From contig JAHJBM010000003.1 in assembly GCA_018813505.1 (NCBI GenBank), positions 1 through 47,774 of the forward strand: DNA of 47,774 bases. The letters run 5' to 3'. A program made the position numbers and the translations under genes. Position 1 is the first letter of the stretch. Each line of letters begins with the position of its first letter. The notes below the pieces were generated by a model. That model searched no databases, was not told the DNA's origin, and saw nothing but the letters and a program-made list of their open reading frames with translations. Positions 9,048 to 18,589 of the stretch are shown piece by piece. This DNA is from Microcaldota archaeon. Its GTDB lineage: Archaea; Micrarchaeota; Micrarchaeia; Anstonellales; Bilamarchaeaceae.

Positions 9048-9268
9048 ATGCATCACCAATTTATAATAAACAAACAACACAATGAATTAAATCTGTATTT
9101 TTTTATAATGTTTCTATAGTTTTTATGTGTTTTACCATTATAAATATGTAACATATGATTTAAAAAGCCATTGTTTGCCATAGGATGACACCGATCACCC
9201 TTATTTTTGGTTTATAAAATAGAAAGATTTAAAAAACTCAAACAAAAGGGCTATACATAGATTTAGAG

Positions 9269-9967
9269 GTGAACATAATGGTTGAATTAAATAATGCTAC
9301 GGATGTATTGATGGCTACAATTAGTTCGGCGGTTGAGAATACGGCGAACAATATTGCTACTGCCCTCCCAGGACTTGTATTTGCAATTCTGTTGTTTATC
9401 ATAGGTTGGGTTTTGGCAGTGATTATAAGCAGGATATTTGCAGGTTTGCTTAAGGCAATAAAATTCGAAATTTTCTTGAAAGAGCACAGGGTAGATGATG
9501 CTCTCGGAACTGTTAAAATAAGTAATGTGTTTGTAAAAATATTAAAGTATTATATTATACTTATATTCTTGCAAGCAGCAGTATCTATGATAGAATTAAA
9601 CACACTAAGCTTTTTCATGGCTTCGGTGCTTGTTTATGCCCCAGTATTAATAGGAGCAGTACTTCTTGCTCTGATGGCAGTTATCATAGGTGAATACGTA
9701 AAAGAAATATTACTTGATCTTGGAAGCAAATCCCCTTTCGTAATACTTGTTGCAAGAGGTTCAAAACTTCTTATAATATATATCGGTATCACAATGGCAC
9801 TTGAAACTATCGGGTTTAGTACAACATTATTAAACCAGATATTTGTGACTGTGTTACAGGCAGCAGTATACGGTATTGCACTTGCAATAGGCATTTCATT
9901 TGGTCTAGGTGGCCAGAAAGATGCACAGGACTTTGTATCAAGATGGAGAAAACATTTTAGAATATAA
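9269..9967 (+). CDS. Membrane protein with MscS-type conserved TM helices
   Basis: 232 aa, repeated TM segments, terminal 'ALAIGISFGLGGQKDAQDFVSRW' typical of TM_helix/MscS-related proteins. Confidence 0.7.
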   Translation: MNIMVELNNATDVLMATISSAVENTANNIATALPGLVFAILLFIIGWVLAVIISRIFAGLLKAIKFEIFLKEHRVDDALGTVKISNVFVKILKYYIILIFLQAAVSMIELNTLSFFMASVLVYAPVLIGAVLLALMAVIIGEYVKEILLDLGSKSPFVILVARGSKLLIIYIGITMALETIGFSTTLLNQIFVTVLQAAVYGIALAIGISFGLGGQKDAQDFVSRWRKHFRI

Positions 9968-9986
9968 TTTTTTATTTTTTTTATTT
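9968..9986 (+). terminator. T-tract terminator
   Basis: ttttttattttttttatttt immediately after the stop. Confidence 0.4.
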
Positions 9987-10306
9987 TAGAAACACATCAG
10001 ACCAACGGATAATGACACCGCATTACATATTAGACTAATTTTGAATGCAGCAACATAACGCATACTAAAAAGTTTTTGGTAGATAAACGACTCAAGAATA
10101 ATGGCAAATAACTCAGAGATAAAAAATCCAAGCAAGTATGAAAAGCCGATAAATGGAAAGAAAAACCAGACGAATGGGAGGGTTATGGTGTTTGCAATAA
10201 TAGAATTAAACACTATTCTTATTTTTGGATATGTATCACTAAGGATAATAATGGCAAGAGAAGTTTCCAATATCAATGTCAACACATATGCAAATAGAAA
10301 CTCCAT
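9986..10306 (-). CDS. Small membrane protein
   Basis: 106 aa, hydrophobic throughout; adjacent to 10308-10823 on the same strand. Confidence 0.6.
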   Translation of the reverse strand: MEFLFAYVLTLILETSLAIIILSDTYPKIRIVFNSIIANTITLPFVWFFFPFIGFSYLLGFFISELFAIILESFIYQKLFSMRYVAAFKISLICNAVSLSVGLMCF

Positions 10307-10307
10307 G

Positions 10308-10823
10308 TCAGTTCCTCACAAACAGAGAGAAACAAATTAAGAAGATGAATGCAGAAACTCCAAAACATGAAAGATTGTCAGGACCATTATCGTGAGGGAA
10401 TTGATTTATTTCACCAGTATCAAGATTGATCTCAAACCGAGCACCACGGTTGTCAAAAGAAACAATTGTAGTTTCAGAATATACTGACCCAGATTCTTTA
10501 TATAAGAACTGACCCCCACCATGGTCAAAACAGGGGTTTAATTTGTAGAACCATTCTGGATTAGTACAAAGACCTGCATTGCAAGATAATTCAACCTCCC
10601 GCTCACCGATAGGACTTGAATCATCACTCAAGAGATTACAATGATAAATGAGTTCCACTGGACCATCGTATGTCAAATTTGATTTCGTAAATGTAACTAT
10701 AAGCTGAGGTGGATCGGGAGATGGACCAACATCGGCAAATGCCAAAGAACAAACCAGCAAAATCAGAATCAGTATTTTTGATTTCATGTTAGATAGAATA
10801 GGATAACAAATAAAAAAGTGCAT
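10308..10823 (-). CDS. Exported Cys-containing protein with signal peptide and C-terminal TM
   Basis: MKSKILILILLVCSLAFADVGPSPDPPQLIVTF signal peptide (internal Met) and terminal hydrophobic segment. Confidence 0.6.
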   Translation of the reverse strand: MHFFICYPILSNMKSKILILILLVCSLAFADVGPSPDPPQLIVTFTKSNLTYDGPVELIYHCNLLSDDSSPIGEREVELSCNAGLCTNPEWFYKLNPCFDHGGGQFLYKESGSVYSETTIVSFDNRGARFEINLDTGEINQFPHDNGPDNLSCFGVSAFIFLICFSLFVRN

Positions 10824-10925
10824 GTTAGATTAGATGTGTTTTGATGAAATGACCAAAAAGCAGGTTTCACTCGATTAAAAGATAGTATTTAAATCCTACT
10901 GATAAAAAATCATAATACAATAGAC

Positions 10926-11135
10926 TGGGGCCGTGAGGTAAAGATTTGGATCGGCGTCAAAAATAAATGTCGATTTAAAGCGCACAACCTGGTATCCTGC
11001 GTGCTTGGGGTGCACGTTATCTGAGAAACTTTTTAACAAAAACTTGATCAGAATTGATCGGTTAAAAAGATTCGGAAATTCAACTCTTCGATTACAAATA
11101 CCTGCGATCGGAGAGAATTAATCTCAGCGGCCCCA
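10926..11135 (+). ncRNA. Candidate structured RNA or structured 5' leader upstream of rps2
   Basis: Closing helix TGGGGCCG (10926-10933)/CGGCCCCA (11128-11135); internal CGTGC/GCACG (11000-11016) and CTTTTTAAC/GTTAAAAAG (11029-11069) enclosing GATCA-GAAT-TGATC; TATA-like tatttaaat upstream. Confidence 0.45.
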
Positions 11136-11217
11136 TTTCCCACTAATTCCAGGTTGTGGAATTGGTTTGTTTTGGGAAATGAGGCGGAAGTGAACAACGT
11201 TCACAATCGCCCCATTT
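11134..11217 (+). promoter_or_regulatory. Mutually exclusive helices in rps2 leader
   Basis: GGGAAATG (11174-11181) can pair with upstream CATTTCCC (11134-11141), or its AAATG with CATTT (11213-11217) in a hairpin containing GGCG/CGCC and GTGAAC-AAC-GTTCAC. Confidence 0.45.
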
Positions 11218-11286
11218 AATGTTTTCGGTTCCGGGTTCTAGGTTTTTAGTACCGGCACATGAAAACAATTTCAGGAGGTTGAGAAA

Positions 11287-12078
11287 ATGGCAGAAAAAGA
11301 AGAAAACAATGAAAAAGGATTGCCACTGAAGCAAGAGATGTTTCTTGAAGCTGGCGTACATATAGGAACAAAGATAAGAACAGATGACATGAAGGATTAT
11401 ATCTTCAAGAGAAGAGATGATGGGTTATATATTCTGGATATCAGACAAAGTGCAGAAAGACTAATAACTGCAGCTAAAATTATTGGCAAGTATCCCCCAG
11501 AAGAAGTCGCAGTGGTAGCATCACGTGTATATTCTAGTAATCCTGCGAATAAATTTGCTGAATTAACAGGAGTAGATATAATAAAAGGCAGATTTATCCC
11601 AGGAACTATGACAAACCTTGAATATAAAGGATTCCTTGAACCAAAACTTTTGATAGTTTGTGATCCAAAGGGTGAAAGAGAAGCACTTACAGAATCAGTG
11701 AAAAACGGAGTCCCAGTTATTGCATTTTGTGATACAGACAATGAAACAAAGTTTATTGATTTTGTCATCCCCATAAATAACAAAGGTAAGAGAGCACTCG
11801 CACTTGCTTTTTATATTCTAACAAGAGAACTGCTCATGTCTCAGGGTAAGATAAAAACCTATGATGAATTTAGATATGATATAGGATATTTTGAACAAAT
11901 GATCGTTGTAGATAAGAAAAAACAAGAAGATGATGCAGAAGAAGTAGAAGAGGCAGTGCAGGAAGAAACGCCAGAGGAAACGGAGAATAATGGTAAAGAA
12001 AACAAAGTAGAACCAAAGAAATCTGATGAGAAAGAAAACAAACCAGAACCAGTAAAGGAAGAGAAAAAAGAAAATTAG
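11287..12078 (+). CDS. rps2: Ribosomal protein S2 (uS2) with charged C-terminal tail
   Basis: FLEAGVHIGTKIRTDDMKDYIFKRRDDGLYILDIRQ...; SD-like aggaggttga before ATG. Confidence 0.94.
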   Translation: MAEKEENNEKGLPLKQEMFLEAGVHIGTKIRTDDMKDYIFKRRDDGLYILDIRQSAERLITAAKIIGKYPPEEVAVVASRVYSSNPANKFAELTGVDIIKGRFIPGTMTNLEYKGFLEPKLLIVCDPKGEREALTESVKNGVPVIAFCDTDNETKFIDFVIPINNKGKRALALAFYILTRELLMSQGKIKTYDEFRYDIGYFEQMIVVDKKKQEDDAEEVEEAVQEETPEETENNGKENKVEPKKSDEKENKPEPVKEEKKEN

Positions 12079-13316
12079 TCCTCTTCCCTATTATTTTCTT
12101 TATATACATTATAAGCGATTTGACACGCTTCTTTTGCGTATGGTACGTCTATATTATCGCATATGGCAATATCATCCTGAACTTTAGCTGCCTCATTGTA
12201 GCATTTGTGATTCCAGTCAAAGTCAGTAATGTTCGCACAGTTTCTGTAGTCAAGATTGTCATTCAAATATAGAATAGAACCCTGATAACAGGTGGTTCTA
12301 CTTGGAGCATAAACGATTGCTTGACAACCTGATGGATCTCCATGAAGTTTTGCAAACTCAAATGCGCATGCAAAACGACTCGTTGTAGCTAGTTCGTCTA
12401 TGGCATAACAACCAGCAATATCACCAGACATAAGTGAATAGTTGGTATAACAGTCCCATCTGCTATCCAATGAAACTGAAGCACGATTGCATATGGAAAC
12501 ATTGCCTCTGCTTATGGCGAATGACGCATAACAATCAACTATATAGTGAGTATCAGAAGTTATCTGACTGCACATAAGGATCTCGTCTGTATAGATCGCA
12601 TAGAGTTGATAGCAATAATCACGTTCGAATTGACTTGACAGATCATAGCAGAGATCGCTCTGTTTTACTGCCGCGCGGCATGCAACTGTCGCTGCGTTGC
12701 CTGATACCATATCGCATAAGGCCCCATCATTCTTTGCAATACTATATTTTATCTGGCATGATAGTTCTTTGCATTCTGATGGATCTTCATTGCGCAGGGC
12801 GTAACAAAGATCCTCATCATCAGCATCAAGACATTTGTCAAATTCATCATAACAAGCTTGTGCGTTTTCCCCAAGTAATTCACATATTGACCGGTCATCC
12901 GTTTCTATGGCAAAATCGATCGCACAGTGTGTTTTTACTGTGAGATTGTCAAGTAGTATACATGCATCCAATGAAAGTGTTGAAAGACCCGAATAACATT
13001 CTTGTTTTTTTGCCCCATCAATTATTGTATTGCATTCGCCGACATCGATATTCAATAATGCCAGATCATAATGGCACTGATCATCACATTCGACAGTATC
13101 ATTAGTAGTACTGTTGTCAGGAGGCATATCAGGAATAATAGTTTGATTCTGATTTCCTACACCAATTTGACCGCCGTTCCCGGGCTGTTCTGACAAAATA
13201 AATATTAGTAGTGCACCGATCACGACTATAAGTACGAGCAAAATGCCAATAACCATAGTTGCATTCTTGTTGTCATCAGCACCACGTTTAAAATTATACA
13301 CCTTGCTTCCAGTCAT
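12075..13316 (-). CDS. Membrane-anchored Cys-pair repeat protein
   Basis: N-terminal TM followed by ~10 repeats of pattern C-x(8-13)-C-(Y)...A...D...C. Confidence 0.7.
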   Translation of the reverse strand: MTGSKVYNFKRGADDNKNATMVIGILLVLIVVIGALLIFILSEQPGNGGQIGVGNQNQTIIPDMPPDNSTTNDTVECDDQCHYDLALLNIDVGECNTIIDGAKKQECYSGLSTLSLDACILLDNLTVKTHCAIDFAIETDDRSICELLGENAQACYDEFDKCLDADDEDLCYALRNEDPSECKELSCQIKYSIAKNDGALCDMVSGNAATVACRAAVKQSDLCYDLSSQFERDYCYQLYAIYTDEILMCSQITSDTHYIVDCYASFAISRGNVSICNRASVSLDSRWDCYTNYSLMSGDIAGCYAIDELATTSRFACAFEFAKLHGDPSGCQAIVYAPSRTTCYQGSILYLNDNLDYRNCANITDFDWNHKCYNEAAKVQDDIAICDNIDVPYAKEACQIAYNVYKENNREED

Positions 13317-13449
13317 GTGGGGATATGCGAAGAGAATATTTAAAAACCAGATATTGCAGAAAATCGCAAAAAAAGAGTTTTTATGTTTATGATAAATCGA
13401 GATAAAGGTTCAGGTATTTAAACTTTGGTAGAAAAACGCAGTATCTCTC

Positions 13450-13530
13450 TGATCAGATATGGGAAGGGAGAAAGAGTGGGAGAACGATGGAGCCTTTGGG
13501 TGTACCATCACTCCCCGAGATATAGTTCTG
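13450..13530 (+). ncRNA. Possible small RNA with two-part hairpin
   Basis: TATA-like gtatttaaac at ~13420 and hairpin GGGAG-AAC-GATGG (13478-13490)/CCATC-A-CTCCC (13505-13515) in intergenic space. Confidence 0.25.
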
Positions 13531-13585
13531 GTTTTGAGTTTTATGTTTCGAATTTGACATTTCTTTAGTTGAATAAAAATAAAAA

Positions 13586-14509
13586 TTAGATAACCACATC
13601 TTCGCCGGGAACGCGTGGGAACATGCATACGTCCTGGATCTGCTTTTTTCCAGTCAGATACCTTACAAGCCGCTCCACCCCGAAACCACCACCGGCAGTT
13701 GGTCTGAGAATCCCTTTTTTTGCGATCTCGAGATAGGATTTATAGGAGGTTGGATCAGTCTTGCGTTCCTTCATCTTCCTTATTATCACGTCGTAATCTG
13801 TCTCGCGTTCTGCACCTGATAAACCTTCGCCAAAACCTTCGGGATAAATAATATCATAGTTGATGTGTTTCCTGGTTATAGGATCTTCTTTATCGTAAAA
13901 CTCCCGATAGTGATCAGTCACCCAAAAGGGTTGAGTTTCTTGCATCGAAATCAGATGTTCCCACTCAGCCCCGAATTCCGTTTCCAATTCAGTTGAATCG
14001 TAAACAGGAAATGGAACGGAGGGCAACTCGATCTCGCGGCCCAGACTTTTCAACGAATCTCGGCATTCGCTTCTAACAAAACTGAACATGTGTAGGTAAA
14101 GACGTTCCATAAACCGCATGAAATCAGTATGCGATGCACCCTTGAGTTCGATATCAACCTGACTAAACTCAAACAGATGTCTTCCACTTGATGACAGTTC
14201 ACCTCTTTCAAGCCTGACGTTCGGTGAAATGACGTAAATCCCATGGATATCATCTCTGAGCATTGAAAGTTGCTTGTGCAAAATCATGCTTTTTGTAAGC
14301 TGGAGTTTCTGACCACTGTACTCAATTGCACTTTCAGAAACTGTATGTGCAAGGGGATCTGTGAATGGAGCAAGAATTACTGGCATAAGTTGCACCAAAT
14401 TTTCATTCCACATAAAATCATGAAGTGATTTGAGCACGGCACTCTGAACGTGCAGGATTTCTTTCATTTCAGGTCTTGTTATGTGTTTTATTGTTCTTTC
14501 CATATTCAA
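13586..14509 (-). CDS. Archaeal asparagine synthetase A-type enzyme (AsnRS paralog lacking the anticodon-binding domain)
   Basis: Class II aaRS catalytic core (GRHLFEFSQVDIEL..., GGGFGVERLVRYLTGKKQIQDVCMFPR) without N-terminal OB domain. Confidence 0.85.
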   Translation of the reverse strand: MNMERTIKHITRPEMKEILHVQSAVLKSLHDFMWNENLVQLMPVILAPFTDPLAHTVSESAIEYSGQKLQLTKSMILHKQLSMLRDDIHGIYVISPNVRLERGELSSSGRHLFEFSQVDIELKGASHTDFMRFMERLYLHMFSFVRSECRDSLKSLGREIELPSVPFPVYDSTELETEFGAEWEHLISMQETQPFWVTDHYREFYDKEDPITRKHINYDIIYPEGFGEGLSGAERETDYDVIIRKMKERKTDPTSYKSYLEIAKKGILRPTAGGGFGVERLVRYLTGKKQIQDVCMFPRVPGEDVVI

Positions 14510-14613
14510 CTACCTCTATTTGTGGTACTTAACGCTACAAAACTACTATATATAATTTGTCCTGAAAATTCTGAAGAAATGATCAAAAAATACATATATT
14601 TATAATAGATTTG

Positions 14614-14625
14614 GAACACTTGTTC
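14614..14625. promoter_or_regulatory. Palindrome at the asnC-like promoter, candidate operator
   Basis: GAACA-CT-TGTTC just upstream of the Lrp/AsnC start, ~15 nt after TATA-like tatatttataatag. Confidence 0.35.
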
Positions 14626-14629
14626 TGAT

Positions 14630-15076
14630 ATGGAAGACAAAATCGACGAAAAGGATATTACGATTCTTTATATACTGGAAAAACACGCAGAATATACAGT
14701 AAGACAAATCGCAAAAAAAAGCTTGCTGGCACCGACTACAGTACATGCCAGGATAAAAAAATTAAAAAAACTGGGAGTAATTAAAAGATATACGATAGAG
14801 ATAGATAAAAAGAAGATAGGTAAAAAAATCGGAGCGTATGTAATGATATCAGTTGACCTCAAATCATTAAAAGAAAAGAACAAAACGCAATATGACTTAT
14901 ACGAAGAAATCAAAAAACTTCCAGGTGTTGAAAGAGTAAATATAGTAACAGGAGGCACTGATCTTATCGCTAGAATTAGAGTAACTGATATGGAAGAATT
15001 TGACAAGGTTCTTATGGAGAAAATACAATTATTAGAAGGAGTTTCGAAGACCCAGACTATGGTTATAATGCATTAG
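14630..15076 (+). CDS. Lrp/AsnC-family transcriptional regulator
   Basis: HTH 'KDITILYILEKHAEYTVRQIAKKSLLAPTTVHARIKKLKKLGVIKRY' plus RAM domain. Confidence 0.88.
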   Translation: MEDKIDEKDITILYILEKHAEYTVRQIAKKSLLAPTTVHARIKKLKKLGVIKRYTIEIDKKKIGKKIGAYVMISVDLKSLKEKNKTQYDLYEEIKKLPGVERVNIVTGGTDLIARIRVTDMEEFDKVLMEKIQLLEGVSKTQTMVIMH

Positions 15077-15197
15077 GCTAAGGAAACCGCAGAGGAAAGG
15101 TTTTAAAATTTCTCGTATTAAAGAATTGTTACCTTTTTCTAAAGGTTTGAGTATATAGTTAGTTATTTTGAAATGTATTAATGGAGGTTAGAACAAT

Positions 15198-16469
15198 ATG
15201 GCAAAGAAGGAACACTTGAATTTGGTGTTTATAGGACACGTTGACTCTGGTAAGTCAACATCAGTAGGAAGGATATTGTATGAAACAGGAGCTATCTCTG
15301 AGCAGGTTTTGAATAAGCTCAAGGATGAAGCATCAAAACTCGGTAAGGCAACATTCGAGTATGCATTTGTCATGGACGCCCTTAAAGAAGAAAGAGAAAG
15401 AGGTGTAACCATAGATATTGCACATCGTGAATTCGAAAGTAAAAATTACCATTGCACTATTATAGATGCCCCAGGCCACCGTGACTTTGTTAAAAACATG
15501 ATCACAGGTGCAAGCCAAGCAGATGCCGCAGTTCTGGTAGTCTCGGTAAAGGACGGTGTCCAACCACAGACAAAAGAACACGCATTCCTTGCAAAAGTTC
15601 TTGGTATTAGTCAACTGGCAGTAAATTTGAACAAAATGGATGCTGTAGGCTATAGCAAAGAACAACATGATAAAGTAAAGGCAGATGTTGAAAAATTGCT
15701 TACAGGTATTGGATACAAGGTTGCAAACGTGCCATTTATTCCATGCTCTGGTTATGTTGGAGATAATCTTACAAAGAAATCAGCAAACCTCGGATGGTAC
15801 ACTGGACCAACTTTGCTTGAAACTATTGACAGCTTCAAGATACCTCCAAAACCATTGGACAAAGCACTCAGACTTCCAATTCAGGACGTATTTACAATCA
15901 CTGGACATGGTACAGTGCCAGTAGGAAGAGTTGAAACCGGAAAAATGAAACCAGGAGACAGCGTAATTGTTATGCCATCAGGAGCAAAGGGTGAAGTAAA
16001 GAAAATAGAAATGCACCACCAAGAACTCACTGAAGCAGTTTCTGGAGATAATGTCGGATTTAACCTTAAGGGTGTTGATAAAAAGGATATTAAGAGAGGA
16101 GATGTACTTGGTCCTTCAAGTGCGCCACCAACAGTCGCAGATGAATTTACTGCACAGGTAGTGGTCTTAAATCACCCAACAGCAATTTCAGTTGGATACA
16201 CACCAGTACTTCACATCCACACTGCACAATTTGCAGGAAGAGTAATTGAGATTGTTGAAAAGAAAGATCCGAAGACAGGCCAACCAGTTCCAGGTAAAGT
16301 TGATTTTATCAAGACTGGAGATGTTGCAGTCATAAAGATAAAGCCATTGAAACCAGTTGTCATCGAAAAATTCTCTGAATATCCACCACTTGGTAGATTT
16401 GCTATTAGAGATATGGGTCAGACAGTCGCAGCTGGCGTTGTGCTTGACATCAAGCCAAAAGTTCTATAA
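15198..16469 (+). CDS. tuf: Translation elongation factor 1-alpha
   Basis: [39 protein letters not shown] motifs. Confidence 0.97.
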   Translation: MAKKEHLNLVFIGHVDSGKSTSVGRILYETGAISEQVLNKLKDEASKLGKATFEYAFVMDALKEERERGVTIDIAHREFESKNYHCTIIDAPGHRDFVKNMITGASQADAAVLVVSVKDGVQPQTKEHAFLAKVLGISQLAVNLNKMDAVGYSKEQHDKVKADVEKLLTGIGYKVANVPFIPCSGYVGDNLTKKSANLGWYTGPTLLETIDSFKIPPKPLDKALRLPIQDVFTITGHGTVPVGRVETGKMKPGDSVIVMPSGAKGEVKKIEMHHQELTEAVSGDNVGFNLKGVDKKDIKRGDVLGPSSAPPTVADEFTAQVVVLNHPTAISVGYTPVLHIHTAQFAGRVIEIVEKKDPKTGQPVPGKVDFIKTGDVAVIKIKPLKPVVIEKFSEYPPLGRFAIRDMGQTVAAGVVLDIKPKVL

Positions 16470-16588
16470 TTTTTTCTTTTTAATTTTATCTCTATTTTTT
16501 GTTGCCTAACCAAAAGAATAGTATTATAATCAATATAACCCCCAGGTTGTGCAATTCTTTATATTTCTTTTGAGATAAAGTACGTCTT

Positions 16589-17887
16589 ATGTTTACTGAT
16601 ATAGGTACTATTTTTGCTAAGAAAATGGAAGGAACAGAAGTTTCATTGCGAGGCTGGGCCCATAGGCACAGAACCAGTGGAAAAATGGTATTTGTAACCA
16701 TGAGAGATTCTACTGGAATTATCCAACTTGCAGTCAAACAAGATAAAGTAGATGAAAAAAGTTGGAAAGATGCAAATGACACATATGTGGAAAGTTCATT
16801 TATGGTTAAGGGAAACGTTGTAAAAGACGAAAGGGCGCCAGGAGGATATGAATTGCAAGCAACAAACTTTGAACTCGTATCAAAAGGAGAGCCATTTCCA
16901 GTTGCAAAGGACCTTAGTGAGGAGTACCTGTTAGATATAAGACATCTTTGGTTACGAAGTCAAAAATTGACAAAGATATTGCAGATAAGAAGCACAGTCA
17001 TAGCAGGAATTCATGAATTTTTCCAAAAAAGAGGATATACATTATTTGACCCACCAATATTTACACCAAATGCATGTGAAGGTGGATCAACATTATTCGA
17101 AGTGCAATATTTTGATAGAAAAATGTACCTCACCCAATCATGGCAATTATACGCAGAAGCAGCAATTTTTTCCCTTGGAAAGATATATGATGTTGCACCT
17201 ACTTTCAGAGCGGAAAAAAGCAAAACATCGAGACATTTAGCTGAATTTTGGATGGCAGAAATGGAAGCACCTTGGATGAACCTGGATGATGTAGTTCAAG
17301 TAGCAAAAGACGAAGTCAAATTTCTTGTTGAAAAAGTTTTGGAAAAACATGAAGAAGATCTTAAATTCTTAGGTCGGGATGTTGAAAAATTAAGAAAGGC
17401 AATTTCCAAACCATTTCCTACAGTAAAATATTCGGAAGTTTTAAAGATACTCGAAGAAAAGGAACAGATGCAAGTTGAATGGGGCAAAGATCTCAGAACA
17501 GTAGAAGAGGAAAGGATAATGAATCATTTTGAGACCCCAATTGTTGTTACGCACTATCCAAAAGAAATAATGGCATTCTACAAACCCGTGGATCCGAAAA
17601 ATAAAAAAGAAGCTTTGTGCTTTGATATGCTTGCTCCTGAAGGATTTGGAGAGATTGTCGGGGGAAGCCAACGATCGATCGATATAAAGGAAATTGAAGA
17701 AGGTCTGAAAAAAGAAGGCGAAAAGATTGAGAAATATCAATGGTATCTTGATCTTCGTAAATATGGTTCAGTTCCGCATTCTGGTTATGGTCTAGGAGTT
17801 GAAAGGGTAGTACGCTGGATCTGTGGTTCAGATAACATAAAAGACACAATTGCATTCCCAAGAACTATGGCACGCTTTGAGCCATGA
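16589..17887 (+). CDS. asnS: Asparaginyl-tRNA synthetase
   Basis: OB-fold N-terminus and class II core (FRAEKSKTSRHLAEFWMAEMEAPWMN; SGYGLGVERVVRWICGSDNIKDTIAFPR). Confidence 0.93.
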   Translation: MFTDIGTIFAKKMEGTEVSLRGWAHRHRTSGKMVFVTMRDSTGIIQLAVKQDKVDEKSWKDANDTYVESSFMVKGNVVKDERAPGGYELQATNFELVSKGEPFPVAKDLSEEYLLDIRHLWLRSQKLTKILQIRSTVIAGIHEFFQKRGYTLFDPPIFTPNACEGGSTLFEVQYFDRKMYLTQSWQLYAEAAIFSLGKIYDVAPTFRAEKSKTSRHLAEFWMAEMEAPWMNLDDVVQVAKDEVKFLVEKVLEKHEEDLKFLGRDVEKLRKAISKPFPTVKYSEVLKILEEKEQMQVEWGKDLRTVEEERIMNHFETPIVVTHYPKEIMAFYKPVDPKNKKEALCFDMLAPEGFGEIVGGSQRSIDIKEIEEGLKKEGEKIEKYQWYLDLRKYGSVPHSGYGLGVERVVRWICGSDNIKDTIAFPRTMARFEP

Positions 17888-17927
17888 AAACAGTCGCATG
17901 ACTGACGAAATAGTAAATATTAGAATT

Positions 17928-18503
17928 TCAAAGACCGAAATTCGTTATTCCGGTCAGGATAAACTGCAACCCCCATGCGATAGTTATAATCCCCATTATA
18001 GTCGACAATATACGTATTCCGATTACACCGATGATTCGGCTAAGATATGTTGACAGAAGAAGTGCAGTCATGGTAATCAAAAGTGCACCAGTCCCTGCAA
18101 TCAAAGTTGTTATCAGACCAGACTCTTTGACCAAAAGTATTGCGGTTGTGATGGTTGCTGGTCCTGTTATCAATGGTGTACCAATAATAACTGCAACTTC
18201 ATGCACTCCATTTTTTTCTTTTGGAAGTGAGAGCCCAAGACTCATTTGAATTCCTAGAAGTACAAGAATTATCCCTCCAGCTGCCCTGAAACTTTCAATG
18301 TTGACACCTAAAAGATCAAGAAGATTGCCACCGAATATAGCAAATACAAAAAATACTAGGGATGCTACAAAAACGCTTTTTAATGCAATTCTTCGTTTTT
18401 TCTTTTCGTTCATTTTTTTTGTGAATGACATAAATGCGCCAAAACTGGCAGGCGGATCGATAATGCCCAACAAAAGAATAAACGCTTCAATAAGTGATGC
18501 CAT
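17928..18503 (-). CDS. MarC-family membrane protein
   Basis: FILLLGIIDPPASFGAFMSFTKKM... and GPATITTAILL pattern. Confidence 0.85.
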   Translation of the reverse strand: MASLIEAFILLLGIIDPPASFGAFMSFTKKMNEKKKRRIALKSVFVASLVFFVFAIFGGNLLDLLGVNIESFRAAGGIILVLLGIQMSLGLSLPKEKNGVHEVAVIIGTPLITGPATITTAILLVKESGLITTLIAGTGALLITMTALLLSTYLSRIIGVIGIRILSTIMGIITIAWGLQFILTGITNFGL

Positions 18504-18589
18504 GTTTCAATTTCAATAGTGAATATTAAAAGTATATCTATGAACTTTGCAAATGAACTGGAAGTGAAAAGCCCTAGTAAATCAAACTG

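Noticed and set aside
10926-11135. Archaeal RNase P RNA or SRP RNA
   Set aside because: No convincing GAGGAAAGUCC-type CRI/CRV pairing or SRP helix-8 GGAAGGGAGCAG motif; kept only as a generic structured RNA/leader candidate.
11859-12109. ORFs antisense to rps2 tail (Ser/Leu-rich)
   Set aside because: Low-complexity antisense of a Glu/Lys-rich coding tail.
13450-13530. SRP RNA because of 'gggaaggga'
   Set aside because: Region is too short and lacks the symmetric/asymmetric loop partners of SRP helix 8.
15333-15924. Alternative-frame ORFs inside EF-1alpha
   Set aside because: Overlap an unambiguous conserved gene.
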